A stretch of DNA of 64,000 nt from Paenibacillus sp. FSL R7-0204 (GTDB taxonomy: Bacteria > Bacillota > Bacilli > Paenibacillales > Paenibacillaceae). The position numbers and the translations under genes are program-made. This document shows positions 17,921 through 26,079 of the stretch, piece by piece. The stretch is taken from NCBI RefSeq assembly GCF_038002225.1, contig NZ_JBBOCA010000001.1, positions 5,890,001-5,954,000 on the forward strand. The letters run 5' to 3'. The first letter of the stretch is position 1. Every line of letters begins with the position of its first letter. The notes below the pieces were generated by a model. That model searched no databases, was not told the origin of the DNA, and saw only the letters and a list, made by a program, of their open reading frames with translations.

Positions 17921-18952
17921 TTATTCAACCAGCAGCAGAATCATAGTCTGATTGGCATGCTTAGTATAATATTGCTCTCCATAGCTGATGAAGCCTGTAG
18001 TGTTGCCGCAGAACCCAAGCATTTTCTCGTCAAAAGCTCCCCACAGACCGTCCCGTGTAAACAGCTGGTCCCGCAGCGTACAGTTAATATTGAGGACAAA
18101 CGAAGGCTTGAACGGACTGCCGTCCAGCGTCTCCTCCAGCACTGCCAGCGGATCGGCTGAACTCAGCAGCTCCACATAAGTACTAGACATAATCTGGCTG
18201 TAAAATGTGACAGAGCCATCCGGATGAACCGCCTTCGGGGAGGCTATGATCAGATCATCCTCGTATCTTTTGCCCAGCGGGCTGCTCAGAAAATGCTCTG
18301 CCAGCTCCTTCTCCGGCACGCCCAGGACACGCGCGTATTCCCCGGCTGCAGGCCGCCCGTTGAAGGAATACACCCGTCTGCCGAACACATCGGCTTCTGT
18401 CACCAGCAGCGTCTTCCAGGCCGGCACATATATATTCTCTTTGACCAGGGCGGTGCGGGCAGGCATATTGAAATAAATCCCCAGGTTCCGCACCCGGCGG
18501 TTTCCTATATAGAGGTAAGTCTCGCCGCGCTCATCGTCAGCCGCACTGCCGCCAATCACCTTGAATTGCGGGTTCATAAAATACAACGAGGAGAGCAGCA
18601 TCTCTTCCATCCCGCCTGTGCCGTCACAGAGCAGCATCAGAAATGCGTTCGGATTGCCCCGGACCTTGCGGTAAGCAATCTCCAGCGTACTTGCGCTAAG
18701 CACGGGAGGGTGCAGAATGCCCACAATATCTGCTATCTCGGCTTCATATTCAAAACCAGTAATTACGCCGCTGCGGTAGCCCTGCGGAGTATATTCCCCC
18801 TTGGTTGAGCACAATACTGCCCGCGAAGGCGCATGACGGGATAATTCCCGGACAGCCGCAGCCGCAGCGAACAGCACCAGCCCCCGGTTCACATCCAGCT
18901 CCTCCAGATGGTGCCTGGCCTCGTCCAAGGTGTTAAAAGATACAGCAATCAT
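17921..18952 (-). CDS. FIST-domain sensor protein
   Basis: A 343-residue FIST N plus FIST C protein. Visible blocks are [78 protein letters not shown] and a C-terminal [13 protein letters not shown]...[20 protein letters not shown] domains are intracellular input modules thought to bind small ligands and are often linked to chemotaxis or c-di-GMP outputs. ATG 18952 was chosen because AAAGGAAGG lies a workable distance upstream, while an earlier TTG at 18964 is too close to it. It is followed 16 bases later by the chemoreceptor gene, indicating a two-protein sensory unit. Confidence 0.88.
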   Translation of the reverse strand: MIAVSFNTLDEARHHLEELDVNRGLVLFAAAAAVRELSRHAPSRAVLCSTKGEYTPQGYRSGVITGFEYEAEIADIVGILHPPVLSASTLEIAYRKVRGNPNAFLMLLCDGTGGMEEMLLSSLYFMNPQFKVIGGSAADDERGETYLYIGNRRVRNLGIYFNMPARTALVKENIYVPAWKTLLVTEADVFGRRVYSFNGRPAAGEYARVLGVPEKELAEHFLSSPLGKRYEDDLIIASPKAVHPDGSVTFYSQIMSSTYVELLSSADPLAVLEETLDGSPFKPSFVLNINCTLRDQLFTRDGLWGAFDEKMLGFCGNTTGFISYGEQYYTKHANQTMILLLVE

Positions 18953-19173
18953 TATGTATACCAAACCTTCCTTTGCGGAATTTCCTCCCGCATACTGTTA
19001 CTGAAAAATTAAGCTATAATTTTCAATACTATCTATGGTAAAACCAGAACCAGGTTCATTGTCTGTGAACAATGTCGCAGCCTATGCCGGGTTCCCATGT
19101 AACAAGGTTGAGCCGTTCCTGCAAACCCTGTATCATGAATATATCACAGATCACAGAAAAGAGGCCTCGGCAT

Positions 19174-19359
19174 ATGACCTATTCCCAACGCTCCACCCAT
19201 CCTGCCGCCGCATCCGACTACACGTATCTGGAATATCAGATCGGCATAGCTGGCGATGAATTGGCAGTCGCGGTGAAAGCGCAGGACGAGCCCCGGGCAG
19301 AAGCTATCCGGCTTAAGATTGCTGAACTCGAAGACAAGCTTGCGCTGCTTGAGGATTAA
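19174..19359 (+). CDS. Small hypothetical protein with C-terminal helical segment
   Basis: A 61-residue protein, not recognised. The C-terminal ~45 residues (YLEYQIGIAGDELAVAVKAQ... and IRLKIAELEDKLALLED) are charged and heptad-like, suggesting a helical hairpin or short coiled coil. The start at ATG 19174 is supported by AGAGG about 9 bases upstream; the frame can extend to 19072 but that part has no coding character. It ends 42 bases before the DUF1877 gene and is probably cotranscribed with it. Confidence 0.55.
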   Translation: MTYSQRSTHPAAASDYTYLEYQIGIAGDELAVAVKAQDEPRAEAIRLKIAELEDKLALLED

Positions 19360-19401
19360 GTACAACTACTCTATCCCAACGATGGAAGGAAGGCTGATAC
19401 A

Positions 19402-19890
19402 ATGGCGATACGCGGATATTACTTTGCAATAGAAGATGAACAGGTGCAGCAAATTGCCGCAGGCAGCACCCCGCTGGCGAGCTTGAAAATAGACAAATAC
19501 CCGGGACTGGATATCGACCGCGCCTGGGAAGCGATTCACTACCTGCTCTGCGGAGATATATCGGACGGACCTGCACCGCTCGGATATGTAGTTCCACTAC
19601 ACTCAGACCAGGGTATTGAGTTCGGGACATACGGGGCATTCTGCCTGCGTGCCGGACAAGTGGCCGAAGCGCTTGACGCTATTTCTGGACTAGATGAAGC
19701 TCAGCTGCGCCAGCAATATGATTTCCGGACCATGGCCGAGGAGGAGGTCTACCCGCTGGACCCAGATACGGTGTCTGTCGATGATGCGGATGCGTTCTTT
19801 GCCTACCTGCTCCAGTTCTTCACCGAGATCCAGCGGTTCTACAGCCAGACTGTGGCTGCTGGTAAAGGCATTATTTTCTATTTGTTTTGA
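19402..19890 (+). CDS. DUF1877 (YfbM-like) protein
   Basis: A 162-residue protein of the DUF1877/YfbM family, recognisable from MAIRGYYFAIEDEQVQQI, DIDRAWEAIHYLLCG, PLGYVV and the C-terminal YLLQFFTEIQRFYSQTVAAGKGIIFYLF. These are small cytoplasmic proteins with no assigned biochemical role. AGGAAGG lies 9 bases before the ATG. The downstream flank is a long tandem repeat array. Confidence 0.85.
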   Translation: MAIRGYYFAIEDEQVQQIAAGSTPLASLKIDKYPGLDIDRAWEAIHYLLCGDISDGPAPLGYVVPLHSDQGIEFGTYGAFCLRAGQVAEALDAISGLDEAQLRQQYDFRTMAEEEVYPLDPDTVSVDDADAFFAYLLQFFTEIQRFYSQTVAAGKGIIFYLF

Positions 19891-19929
19891 AGCCTGGCTC
19901 GCCCGCCTGATGGCGGGCTGGACGGGTGA

Positions 19930-20205
19930 GGTGCACTAATGCACCTCATTTGCTCGTTTCGGCCGCTTCGGCTGAATTCAGGTGCATTAATGCACCTCAT
20001 TTGCTCGTTTCGGCCGCTTGCGCCGAATTCAGGTGCACTATTGCACCTCATTGGATCGTTTCGGCTGCTTGCGCCGAATTCAGGTGCACTAATGCACCTC
20101 ATTCGATCGTTTCGGCTGCTTGCGCCGAATTCAGGTGCACTATTGCACCTCATTTGCTCGTTTCGGCTGCTTGCGCCGAATTCGGGTGCACTATTGCACC
20201 TCATC
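19930..20205. repeat. Tandem 51-bp repeat array with a palindrome in each unit
   Basis: Six copies of the 16-bp palindrome GGTGCACTAATGCACC (middle varies CTAA, TTAA, CTAT) start at 19930, 19981, 20032, 20083, 20134 and 20185, every gap exactly 51 bases. The 35-base spacers are also conserved (CATTTGCTCGTTTCGGC, CTTGCGCCGAATTC). Because 51 is a multiple of three, both strands stay open across the array and translate into 17-residue repeats; these frames lack ribosome binding sites and were not called as genes. It lies just downstream of the DUF1877 gene. Confidence 0.95.
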
Positions 20206-20240
20206 AGCCTACCTCTTCCCATCCGCCTGCCTCGCTCGCT

Positions 20241-20385
20241 GAGGGATTTATACACTTGATTTCCTCGCTCAGCCTACTTCCAGCTATAATCAGAGGGATT
20301 TATACACTTGATTTCCTCATTCTGCCTACTTCCAGCAAGATTAGAGGGATTTATCCCACTAATCTCATCATATCCAGCCACGCTT
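20241..20385. repeat. Second 51/52-bp tandem array of unrelated sequence
   Basis: Three copies starting GAGGGATTTAT lie at 20241, 20293 and 20344, spaced 52 and 51 bases. Conserved spacer words include CAGCCTACTTCCAGC. The unit sequence is unrelated to the neighbouring array, yet the period is the same. It is 56 bases from the last palindrome of that array. Confidence 0.85.
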
Positions 20386-20442
20386 CCGGCCTACGGTGAT
20401 CAGGGAGGAAGGCGGGAGGCCGTCTTACCTTCCGCGACCACC

Positions 20443-20482
20443 AAAAAAGGCTATCCCCGTCACTGCTGACAGCGGGATAGCC
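20443..20482 (-). terminator. Terminator on the tyrS strand
   Basis: A 9-bp perfect stem, GGGCTATCC-type, whose minus-strand copy is followed by TTTTTTGG. It lies about 255 bases beyond the tyrS stop codon. The DNA between (20500-20736) is CT-rich on the plus strand with repeated CTAGCTCA/CTCATCTAG words and no gene. Confidence 0.75.
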
Positions 20483-20736
20483 CAATCACTTTGTTACTTA
20501 ACACCATTCTCACCCTTGCTCATCTAGCCAAATCACACTCATCTGTCTCTCATTCTAGCACAACTAGCTCAATCTAACTCATCTCTGTCTCACTCTAGCT
20601 CATCTAGGCTCACCCTAACCACATCAACCTCGTTCCAGTTCACCCTCAGCCTCGTCCAGCCTAACTACGCTCCAGATCTGGCTCAACATCCGGCGAACTG
20701 CAACAACCCTTCCGGTAACCGCCCGGAAGCTTCCAC

Positions 20737-21999
20737 TTAGACCAGCTTCACCAGGCTGTAGTTCTTCTTGCCTTTGCGGACGATGATGAACTTGCCGCCG
20801 ATGGCGTCTTCGGCCGTAATCTCCGTCTCCAGCTCATTCACGCGCTCCCCGTTAATCGAGATTGCCCCCTTAGTAATATCCTCACGCGCCTGGCGTTTGG
20901 ATGGCTCCACTCCCAGGTCCACTAGCCAGTCTACAATGTTTTTGGTCTCCTTGCCCGCTGTGAAGGTCGGCATTTCCTTGAAGCCTTCCTCGATTTCGTC
21001 CGCAGTCAGGGAGCGGATATCGCCGCTGAACAGTGCCGCGCTGATACGTTTGGCCTGCTCCAGCAGCTCCTCGCTGTGCACGAAGCGGGTCATTTCCTCG
21101 GCCAGCGCTTTTTGCGCTTCGCGTTTATGCGGCTCGGTGGCTACCTTCTCCTCAAGCGCCTCAATCTCTTCCTTGCTCAGGAAGGTGAAGTACTTCAGGT
21201 ATTTAACCACATCACGGTCATCGGTGTTCGCCCAGAACTGGTAGAACTCGTAAGGGGTAGTCTGCTTCGGATCGAGCCAGATGGCGCCGCCGGCGGTTTT
21301 ACCGAACTTGGTGCCGTCAGCCTTCAGCATAAGCGGGATGGTCAGGCCGAAGGCTTTGGCTTCGTTGCCTTCTTTTTTACGGATCAGATCGAGGCCGCTC
21401 GTAATATTCCCCCATTGGTCCGAGCCGCCGATCTGGAGCTGCACATCCTCGTTCTGGTACAGATGCAGGTAGTCAATGGACTGCAGAATCTGGTAAGCGA
21501 ACTCCGTGAACGAGATTCCGCTGTCCAGACGGCTGGCGACTACATCCTTGGCGAGCATCGTGTTGATGCTGAAGTTTTTGCCGAAATCACGCAGGAAATC
21601 AATGACGTTCATATCCTTGGTCCAGTCGTAGTTGTTCACCATCCGCACCTGATTGTCGCCATCAGTAATGAACAGCTTCTTCATCTGGGCACTCAGCGCC
21701 TCCACATTCTCCTGCACTTGCTCCATCGTCTGCAAAGAGCGCTCACTCTGGCGTCCGCTCGGATCGCCGATCGTTCCCGTAGCTCCCCCGATCAGAATCA
21801 CCGGACGGTGACCGGCCAGCTGGAAGCGCCGCAGCATCATGAATGGAATCAGGTGGCCGATATGCATACTGTTGCCCGTCGGGTCCACGCCGCAATACAG
21901 CGATACCGCCTTACTCTCCGTCAATTCACGCAGTCCGTCCGCATCTGTCTGCTGGTTAATGGCATCGCGCCACAATAGCTCGTCGATAATGTTCAACAT
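20737..21999 (-). CDS. tyrS: Tyrosyl-tRNA synthetase
   Basis: A 420-residue class I synthetase that charges tRNA-Tyr. The HIGH motif reads SMHIGHLIP near residue 48, and the KMSKS equivalent is KFGKTAGG near residue 233, as in the bacterial TyrS group with a KFGKS-like motif. The tyrosine pocket sequences YQILQSIDYLHLYQ and GGSDQWGNITSG are intact. The C-terminal S4 RNA-binding domain spans about residues 350-415 (KRQAREDITKGAISINGERV). It is monocistronic, with its own promoter, T-box leader and downstream terminator. Confidence 0.98.
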   Translation of the reverse strand: MLNIIDELLWRDAINQQTDADGLRELTESKAVSLYCGVDPTGNSMHIGHLIPFMMLRRFQLAGHRPVILIGGATGTIGDPSGRQSERSLQTMEQVQENVEALSAQMKKLFITDGDNQVRMVNNYDWTKDMNVIDFLRDFGKNFSINTMLAKDVVASRLDSGISFTEFAYQILQSIDYLHLYQNEDVQLQIGGSDQWGNITSGLDLIRKKEGNEAKAFGLTIPLMLKADGTKFGKTAGGAIWLDPKQTTPYEFYQFWANTDDRDVVKYLKYFTFLSKEEIEALEEKVATEPHKREAQKALAEEMTRFVHSEELLEQAKRISAALFSGDIRSLTADEIEEGFKEMPTFTAGKETKNIVDWLVDLGVEPSKRQAREDITKGAISINGERVNELETEITAEDAIGGKFIIVRKGKKNYSLVKLV

Positions 22000-22133
22000 G
22001 TACAGCCCCTTTTGTGTAAATGATTGTTCTATATCCCTTGGTATCCGTCAAAAAAACAGCAGCCATACCGCAGCAGCCTCTGAAGTTTATGCCCGCCACG
22101 CACCCAGCCAGCAAATCCGCACAGACAACAAAA

Positions 22134-22397
22134 AATCGCCCCTTGTCTATTCAGACACAGGGACGATTATCATTAACCGTGTTACCACCCAAATTGCACA
22201 GACCTGGTGCTGCACGCAGGTCCATACCACTCTCAGGCGAGTTATCGTTCGCTTAGCTCCGCTTGGCATTACCCAAGATACTCCCGAGGCGTAATTCGCA
22301 GTCCGCTTGTGTGTACCGGGTTCCATCGACCCCCGGCTCTCTGGGAACAGGGACAAGGCTGCTACTGGCTCGTTCAACGTATACCAACTATAAGATT
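22134..22397 (-). ncRNA. T-box riboswitch leader of tyrS
   Basis: Read on the minus strand, the leader contains the T-box consensus GGGTGGTAACACGG (22177-22190), followed by an intrinsic terminator with stem AATCGTCCC...GGGGCGATTTTTT (about 22134-22168). Uncharged tRNA-Tyr would stabilise the antiterminator and allow tyrS transcription. A UAC within GAATTACGCC near 22293 is a candidate tyrosine specifier codon. The T-box, terminator and downstream tyrS are clear; the specifier placement is tentative because stem I was not folded. Confidence 0.9.
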
Positions 22398-22403
22398 ACA
22401 GAA

Positions 22404-22432
22404 AGTATAGCCGCTCCGCAAAAGGTTGTCAA
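22404..22432 (-). promoter_or_regulatory. Sigma-A promoter of tyrS
   Basis: On the minus strand TTGACA, a 17-base spacer and TATACT, a near-consensus promoter. Transcription would begin near 22397, giving a leader of about 400 bases that contains the T-box. Confidence 0.85.
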
Positions 22433-22578
22433 TGCAGAGCACCACCGCAAGTAAACCGCCTGCTCCGGCAGCGAGAAAAATGTTACATGCACCTGAATCC
22501 GTGATACATTAGGTAGAGGAAACAACCGTTCTTCAAAGCACATTACATTATCTTAAGATAAAGGAGAGTCAGCAGCTT

Positions 22579-23160
22579 ATGAAGAGTATCGCAGTGTTCT
22601 GCGGTTCCAGTGAAGGGGCTTCGCCCGTATACAAGGAATCCGCTATTCTACTCGGCAAGGAGCTTGCCGCACGTAACATTACGCTGATCTATGGCGGAGC
22701 TACTGTAGGCTTGATGGGCGCTATTGCAGATAGCGTGATGCAGGCGGGAGGCCGCGTGATCGGGGTGCTGCCGCATTTTCTGAAGCAAAGGGAAATCGAG
22801 CACACCCGTCTCACAGAGCTGATCATGGTGGACTCTATGCATGAACGGAAGCTTAAGATGTCTGAGCTGGCGGACGGATTCATTGCTATGCCGGGCGGCC
22901 CGGGCACGATGGAGGAGTATTTCGAGATCTTCACCTGGGCGCAGCTCGGCCTGCATCAGAAGCCCTGCGGACTGCTTAATGTGAATCATTATTATGATCC
23001 GCTGATTGCCCTGTTCAGCAACATGGCCCGGGAACAATTCATGCAGGAGAAGCATCATTCCATCATGCTGAACGCTGCCACGCCGGAGGGCATTCTGCAG
23101 CAGTTCGCAGAGTATACGCCGCCTCCAGTGAAACAATATCTTACAGATGAGCGCACTTGA
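22579..23160 (+). CDS. LOG-family nucleoside 5'-monophosphate phosphoribohydrolase
   Basis: A 193-residue Rossmann-fold protein of the LOG/TIGR00730 family. The signature PGGPGTMEE occupies residues 105-113, and the ERK block near 89-91 supplies the conserved Arg and Lys. The N-terminal SIAVFCGSSEGASPVY and IYGGATVGLMG are typical. Family members cleave the N-glycosidic bond of purine or cytokinin nucleotide monophosphates to give free base and ribose 5-phosphate; the bacterial role is probably nucleotide housekeeping. The ribosome binding site is AAAGGAGAG. A weak promoter TTACAT-16-TACATT lies at 22483-22510. Confidence 0.9.
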   Translation: MKSIAVFCGSSEGASPVYKESAILLGKELAARNITLIYGGATVGLMGAIADSVMQAGGRVIGVLPHFLKQREIEHTRLTELIMVDSMHERKLKMSELADGFIAMPGGPGTMEEYFEIFTWAQLGLHQKPCGLLNVNHYYDPLIALFSNMAREQFMQEKHHSIMLNAATPEGILQQFAEYTPPPVKQYLTDERT

Positions 23161-23264
23161 AAAGTCTCTGCCCTCCTTATCACGCAATATACTATGCGCG
23201 AGACTGCAGCTATAGCCTGACCGCTATGTAGCCTGCCTGTTCCTGCCAGAAAGAGGTTATACCT

Positions 23265-24770
23265 ATGTCGTTGTCTGCTTATTCCGGTTATGATGCGCTG
23301 GGGCTTGCCGCCCTAGTGAAGGCACGGGAAGTCTCTGCGCGTGAGCTTGTGGAAGCCGCCTATGCCCGGATGGATGAGGTAAATCCGCTGCTGAATGCGG
23401 TGATACGTACCCGCCGGGAGGCCGCGCTGAAGGAGGCTGCGGAGATGCCCCTTGATTCCGGGGATACCCCCCGTCCGTTCGCCGGCGTCCCCTTCCTGCT
23501 GAAGGATATCTCCCAGGCGATTGGCGGCGAACCGCTGACCTCGGGCGCTCTGCTGATGAAGGACAATGTCGCGAAGCGGGACTCTAACTATGTGGCCCGT
23601 ATCCGGCGCGGCGGCTTCATTCCGCTGGGCCATACGAATACGCCGGAATTCGGGCTCAAAAATATCACCGAACCCCTCCTCCACGGCCCGGCCCGCAATC
23701 CCTGGAACCCCGCCTGTTCACCCGGCGGCTCCAGCGGCGGTGCGGCGGCAGCGGTTGCCGCCGGGATCGTCCCGGCCGCCGGAGCCAGTGACGGCGGCGG
23801 CTCCATCCGCATACCGGCCTCGTTCACCGGCCTGTTCGGGCTGAAGCCGACGCGCGGGCGCACGCCGGTCGGCCCGGGGATCGGCCGCCAGTGGCAGGGC
23901 GCATCGATTGATTTTGCGCTTACCCGCTCTGTGCGGGACAGCGCCGCGATGCTGGATCTGCTGCAGGTGGTGCAGCCGGAAGCGGCTTTTCAGACGCCGC
24001 TGTATCCGGGCGTCTATCTGGACGATCTGCTGAAGCCTGCGCAGCGGAAGCTGCGGATCGCCTTCACCACCGCTTCGCCAGTGGGAACACCGGTATCTGC
24101 TGAGGCAGTAGAGGCCGTGCGGAAGACGGTCAAGTGGCTGGAGTCCGAGGGCTATGAGGTAGAAGAGAAGCTGAGCCCGGTCAACGGGGTCCGGCTGATG
24201 GACAACTACTATACGATGAACGCAGGAGAAGTATCTGCCATGTTCCTCTCGCTGGAGAGCGCCATGGGTCGTGCAATTAAAGCAGAGGAAGTGGATATTG
24301 TCACCTGGGTGCTGGCCGAAGCCGGGAAGCAGGTCTCGGCGGCAGAATTCGTACACAGTCTGCACGAATGGGATGTAGCCGCTGCGCAGATGGCCGCGCT
24401 GATGGACCGCTTCGATCTGTATATTACCCCGGCCAATGCAGACTCCGCGCCGAAGGTTGGAGAACTGACCCAGACTGCGGCGGAGACAGAGGAGCTGATG
24501 CAGGTCAGCGGGCTGCCGAAGGACGCGCAGCGGCGGATGATCTACGAGATGTTCGAGCCGAGCCTGACCTACACGCCCTTCACCCAGCTCGCCAATCTGA
24601 CCGGCCAGCCCGCCATGAGCGTGCCGGTGCATCTTACAGCCGAAGGAATGCCGATCGGCGTCCAGGTTATGGCCTCCAAGGGACGCGAAGACCTGCTGCT
24701 CCAGCTCGCCGCTTGTCTGGAGCAATCCCCGCTATGGGTGGGGATGAGCGGGAATGCAGGCTTTGCTTGA
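23265..24770 (+). CDS. Amidase signature family amidase
   Basis: A 501-residue amidase. The Ser-cisSer-Lys triad is visible: K80 in VPFLLKD, S156 in CSPGGSSGGAAAAV and S180 in DGGGSIRIP. The length matches stand-alone amidases of the AtzF/NylA/6-aminohexanoate group rather than a GatA subunit, and no gatB or gatC is adjacent. The substrate cannot be read from sequence. AGAGG precedes the ATG. A 104-base gap separates it from the LOG gene, so the two may or may not be cotranscribed. Confidence 0.9.
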   Translation: MSLSAYSGYDALGLAALVKAREVSARELVEAAYARMDEVNPLLNAVIRTRREAALKEAAEMPLDSGDTPRPFAGVPFLLKDISQAIGGEPLTSGALLMKDNVAKRDSNYVARIRRGGFIPLGHTNTPEFGLKNITEPLLHGPARNPWNPACSPGGSSGGAAAAVAAGIVPAAGASDGGGSIRIPASFTGLFGLKPTRGRTPVGPGIGRQWQGASIDFALTRSVRDSAAMLDLLQVVQPEAAFQTPLYPGVYLDDLLKPAQRKLRIAFTTASPVGTPVSAEAVEAVRKTVKWLESEGYEVEEKLSPVNGVRLMDNYYTMNAGEVSAMFLSLESAMGRAIKAEEVDIVTWVLAEAGKQVSAAEFVHSLHEWDVAAAQMAALMDRFDLYITPANADSAPKVGELTQTAAETEELMQVSGLPKDAQRRMIYEMFEPSLTYTPFTQLANLTGQPAMSVPVHLTAEGMPIGVQVMASKGREDLLLQLAACLEQSPLWVGMSGNAGFA

Positions 24771-24800
24771 GGCCTGTTCCGCTTCCCTGAATACTATGCA

Positions 24801-24842
24801 AAGGGCCGTCCGCAGCGTTACTTCACGCTGCGGACGGCCCTT
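24801..24842. terminator. Strong hairpin between convergent amidase and MarR genes
   Basis: A perfect 17-bp stem, AAGGGCCGTCCGCAGCG with its complement, around an 8-base loop. The T-tract is short on both strands, but the position between convergent genes supports a bidirectional terminator. Confidence 0.8.
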
Positions 24843-24866
24843 ATGCTGTGATCTCTGCGCGCCTCA

Positions 24867-25301
24867 TCAGCCTTCCTCCAGAAAAGTTGCATTGAACTTC
24901 TGCAGCAGCTCCCCGAACAGCTGTCCCTCCTCCTCCGACCAGCCCTTTAGCAGTTGTTCGATCATCTCCTGCCGGACCTGCCGGTTCTCCTCCAGACTCG
25001 CTTGGCCCGTCTCCGTAATCTGCAGCGAATAAGCCCGCCCGTCCACAGGGTCCGCTACCCGGGTGATGTACCCCTTACTCTCCAGTGAGGCAGCCTGCCG
25101 GCTGACCGTAGAAATATCCAACTGAAACTCATCGGAGATTGCCTTTATCCCGGCAGTTCCTTCACGAGATGCAATGTGATGCAGCAGCAGGTAGGCCGCA
25201 CGATCCAGATTGCCGATTTTTTTGAACGTGGTAATTGAAGTGAGCCGGCGGAACAGAACCGCCATTTCCAGCTCTATTGTCTCAATTGAATGTTTGTCCA
25301 T
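24867..25301 (-). CDS. MarR-family transcriptional regulator
   Basis: A 144-residue winged-helix protein. The recognition region ISDEFQLDISTVSRQAASLESKGYITRVADPVDGRAYSLQITETG (residues ~58-105) contains the usual MarR helix and the DxRxxxLxLT-type wing. It should bind DNA as a dimer and lose binding with a small ligand. A perfect palindrome overlapping the divergent promoter at 25330-25363 is the likely operator, so it probably represses the CBS-domain gene and perhaps itself. Confidence 0.9.
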   Translation of the reverse strand: MDKHSIETIELEMAVLFRRLTSITTFKKIGNLDRAAYLLLHHIASREGTAGIKAISDEFQLDISTVSRQAASLESKGYITRVADPVDGRAYSLQITETGQASLEENRQVRQEMIEQLLKGWSEEEGQLFGELLQKFNATFLEEG

Positions 25302-25329
25302 GCCGGTTGCCCCTCTTCTCTTTTATCCA

Positions 25330-25363
25330 TTGACTTTACTCTTTCCACTTGTATAATACAAGT
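25330..25363 (+). promoter_or_regulatory. Promoter of CBS gene with overlapping MarR-type operator
   Basis: TTGACT (25330-25335), a 16-base spacer and TATAAT (25352-25357) form a near-consensus promoter facing the CBS gene. The -10 box lies inside the perfect palindrome ACTTGTATAATACAAGT (25347-25363), two 8-base arms around one A. A regulator bound there would block RNA polymerase. The adjacent MarR gene is the natural candidate. Confidence 0.75.
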
Positions 25364-25420
25364 ATATACTTTCATGATACAACTTATTTCTGCAAAAGCT
25401 AATTTTCAGGGGGAACCGGT

Positions 25421-25876
25421 ATGAAAGCCCATGAGTTCATGGTCCGTCAGGTGTACAAGGTTAAGCAGGAGGACACCGTACGGACTTTTATTGAGAAATG
25501 TATTGCCCACCGGATCAGCGGTATGCCTGTCGTGAATGACCGGAATGAGATTGTCGCCTACCTCAGCGACGGGGATATCATGCGCTACATCGGCAGACAT
25601 GAGGATCTGATTGTGGATTCTTTTTTCCAGATTAATGTGTTCGTCGGGGATAATGATCTGTTCGAGGAACGGGCGCAGAAGCTGCTGGGTCTGAACGTAA
25701 TGGCTATCGCCAAGAAGAAGGTCATCACTGTGCATGCCGAAGAAGATATTGAAGCCATCGCCACCATCCTCGGCAAAAAGCAAATCAAAAAGGTTCCCGT
25801 TGAACGGAACCATGTGCTGGTCGGCATCATCAGCCGCGGCGATGTGATCCGCCATTCCTTCAAGGCGCTGCTCTAG
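25421..25876 (+). CDS. CBS-domain pair protein
   Basis: A 151-residue protein made of two CBS domains, about residues 1-60 (MKAHEFMVRQVYKVKQEDTVRTFIEKCI...GMPVVNDRNEIVAYLSDGDIMR) and 85-150 (VITVHAEEDIEAIATILGKKQIKKVPVERNHVLVGIISRGDVIR). Such stand-alone pairs bind adenine nucleotides and act as energy or ligand sensors; the partner is unknown. GGGGG before ATG serves as ribosome binding site. It is transcribed divergently from the MarR gene and probably under its control. Confidence 0.9.
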   Translation: MKAHEFMVRQVYKVKQEDTVRTFIEKCIAHRISGMPVVNDRNEIVAYLSDGDIMRYIGRHEDLIVDSFFQINVFVGDNDLFEERAQKLLGLNVMAIAKKKVITVHAEEDIEAIATILGKKQIKKVPVERNHVLVGIISRGDVIRHSFKALL

Positions 25877-26079
25877 GATGAACAATCCCCTCCACTAACG
25901 CCTGCTTATCCTCATATGCTGCCTGACCGTCCTGCGTCTTTCCCCGGCAGCGGCTACAAGTTCGAAATGGCACTTACGCTCTGCTTGTGATAGTTGCGGC
26001 ACCCTGCTTTTTATGTCATTGTTGAAGCAGATGTAGTCCATTCGTCAGGTATAGTCTTTTCATAAGGAGAGAACCATCT

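Noticed and set aside
19930..20205. CRISPR array
   Set aside because: The units are near-identical along their whole 51 bases with no unique spacers, and no cas genes are present.
19878..20259. Long open frames on both strands with 17-residue protein repeats
   Set aside because: They are produced by the 51-bp DNA array, whose period is a multiple of three. Neither strand has a ribosome binding site or coding character.
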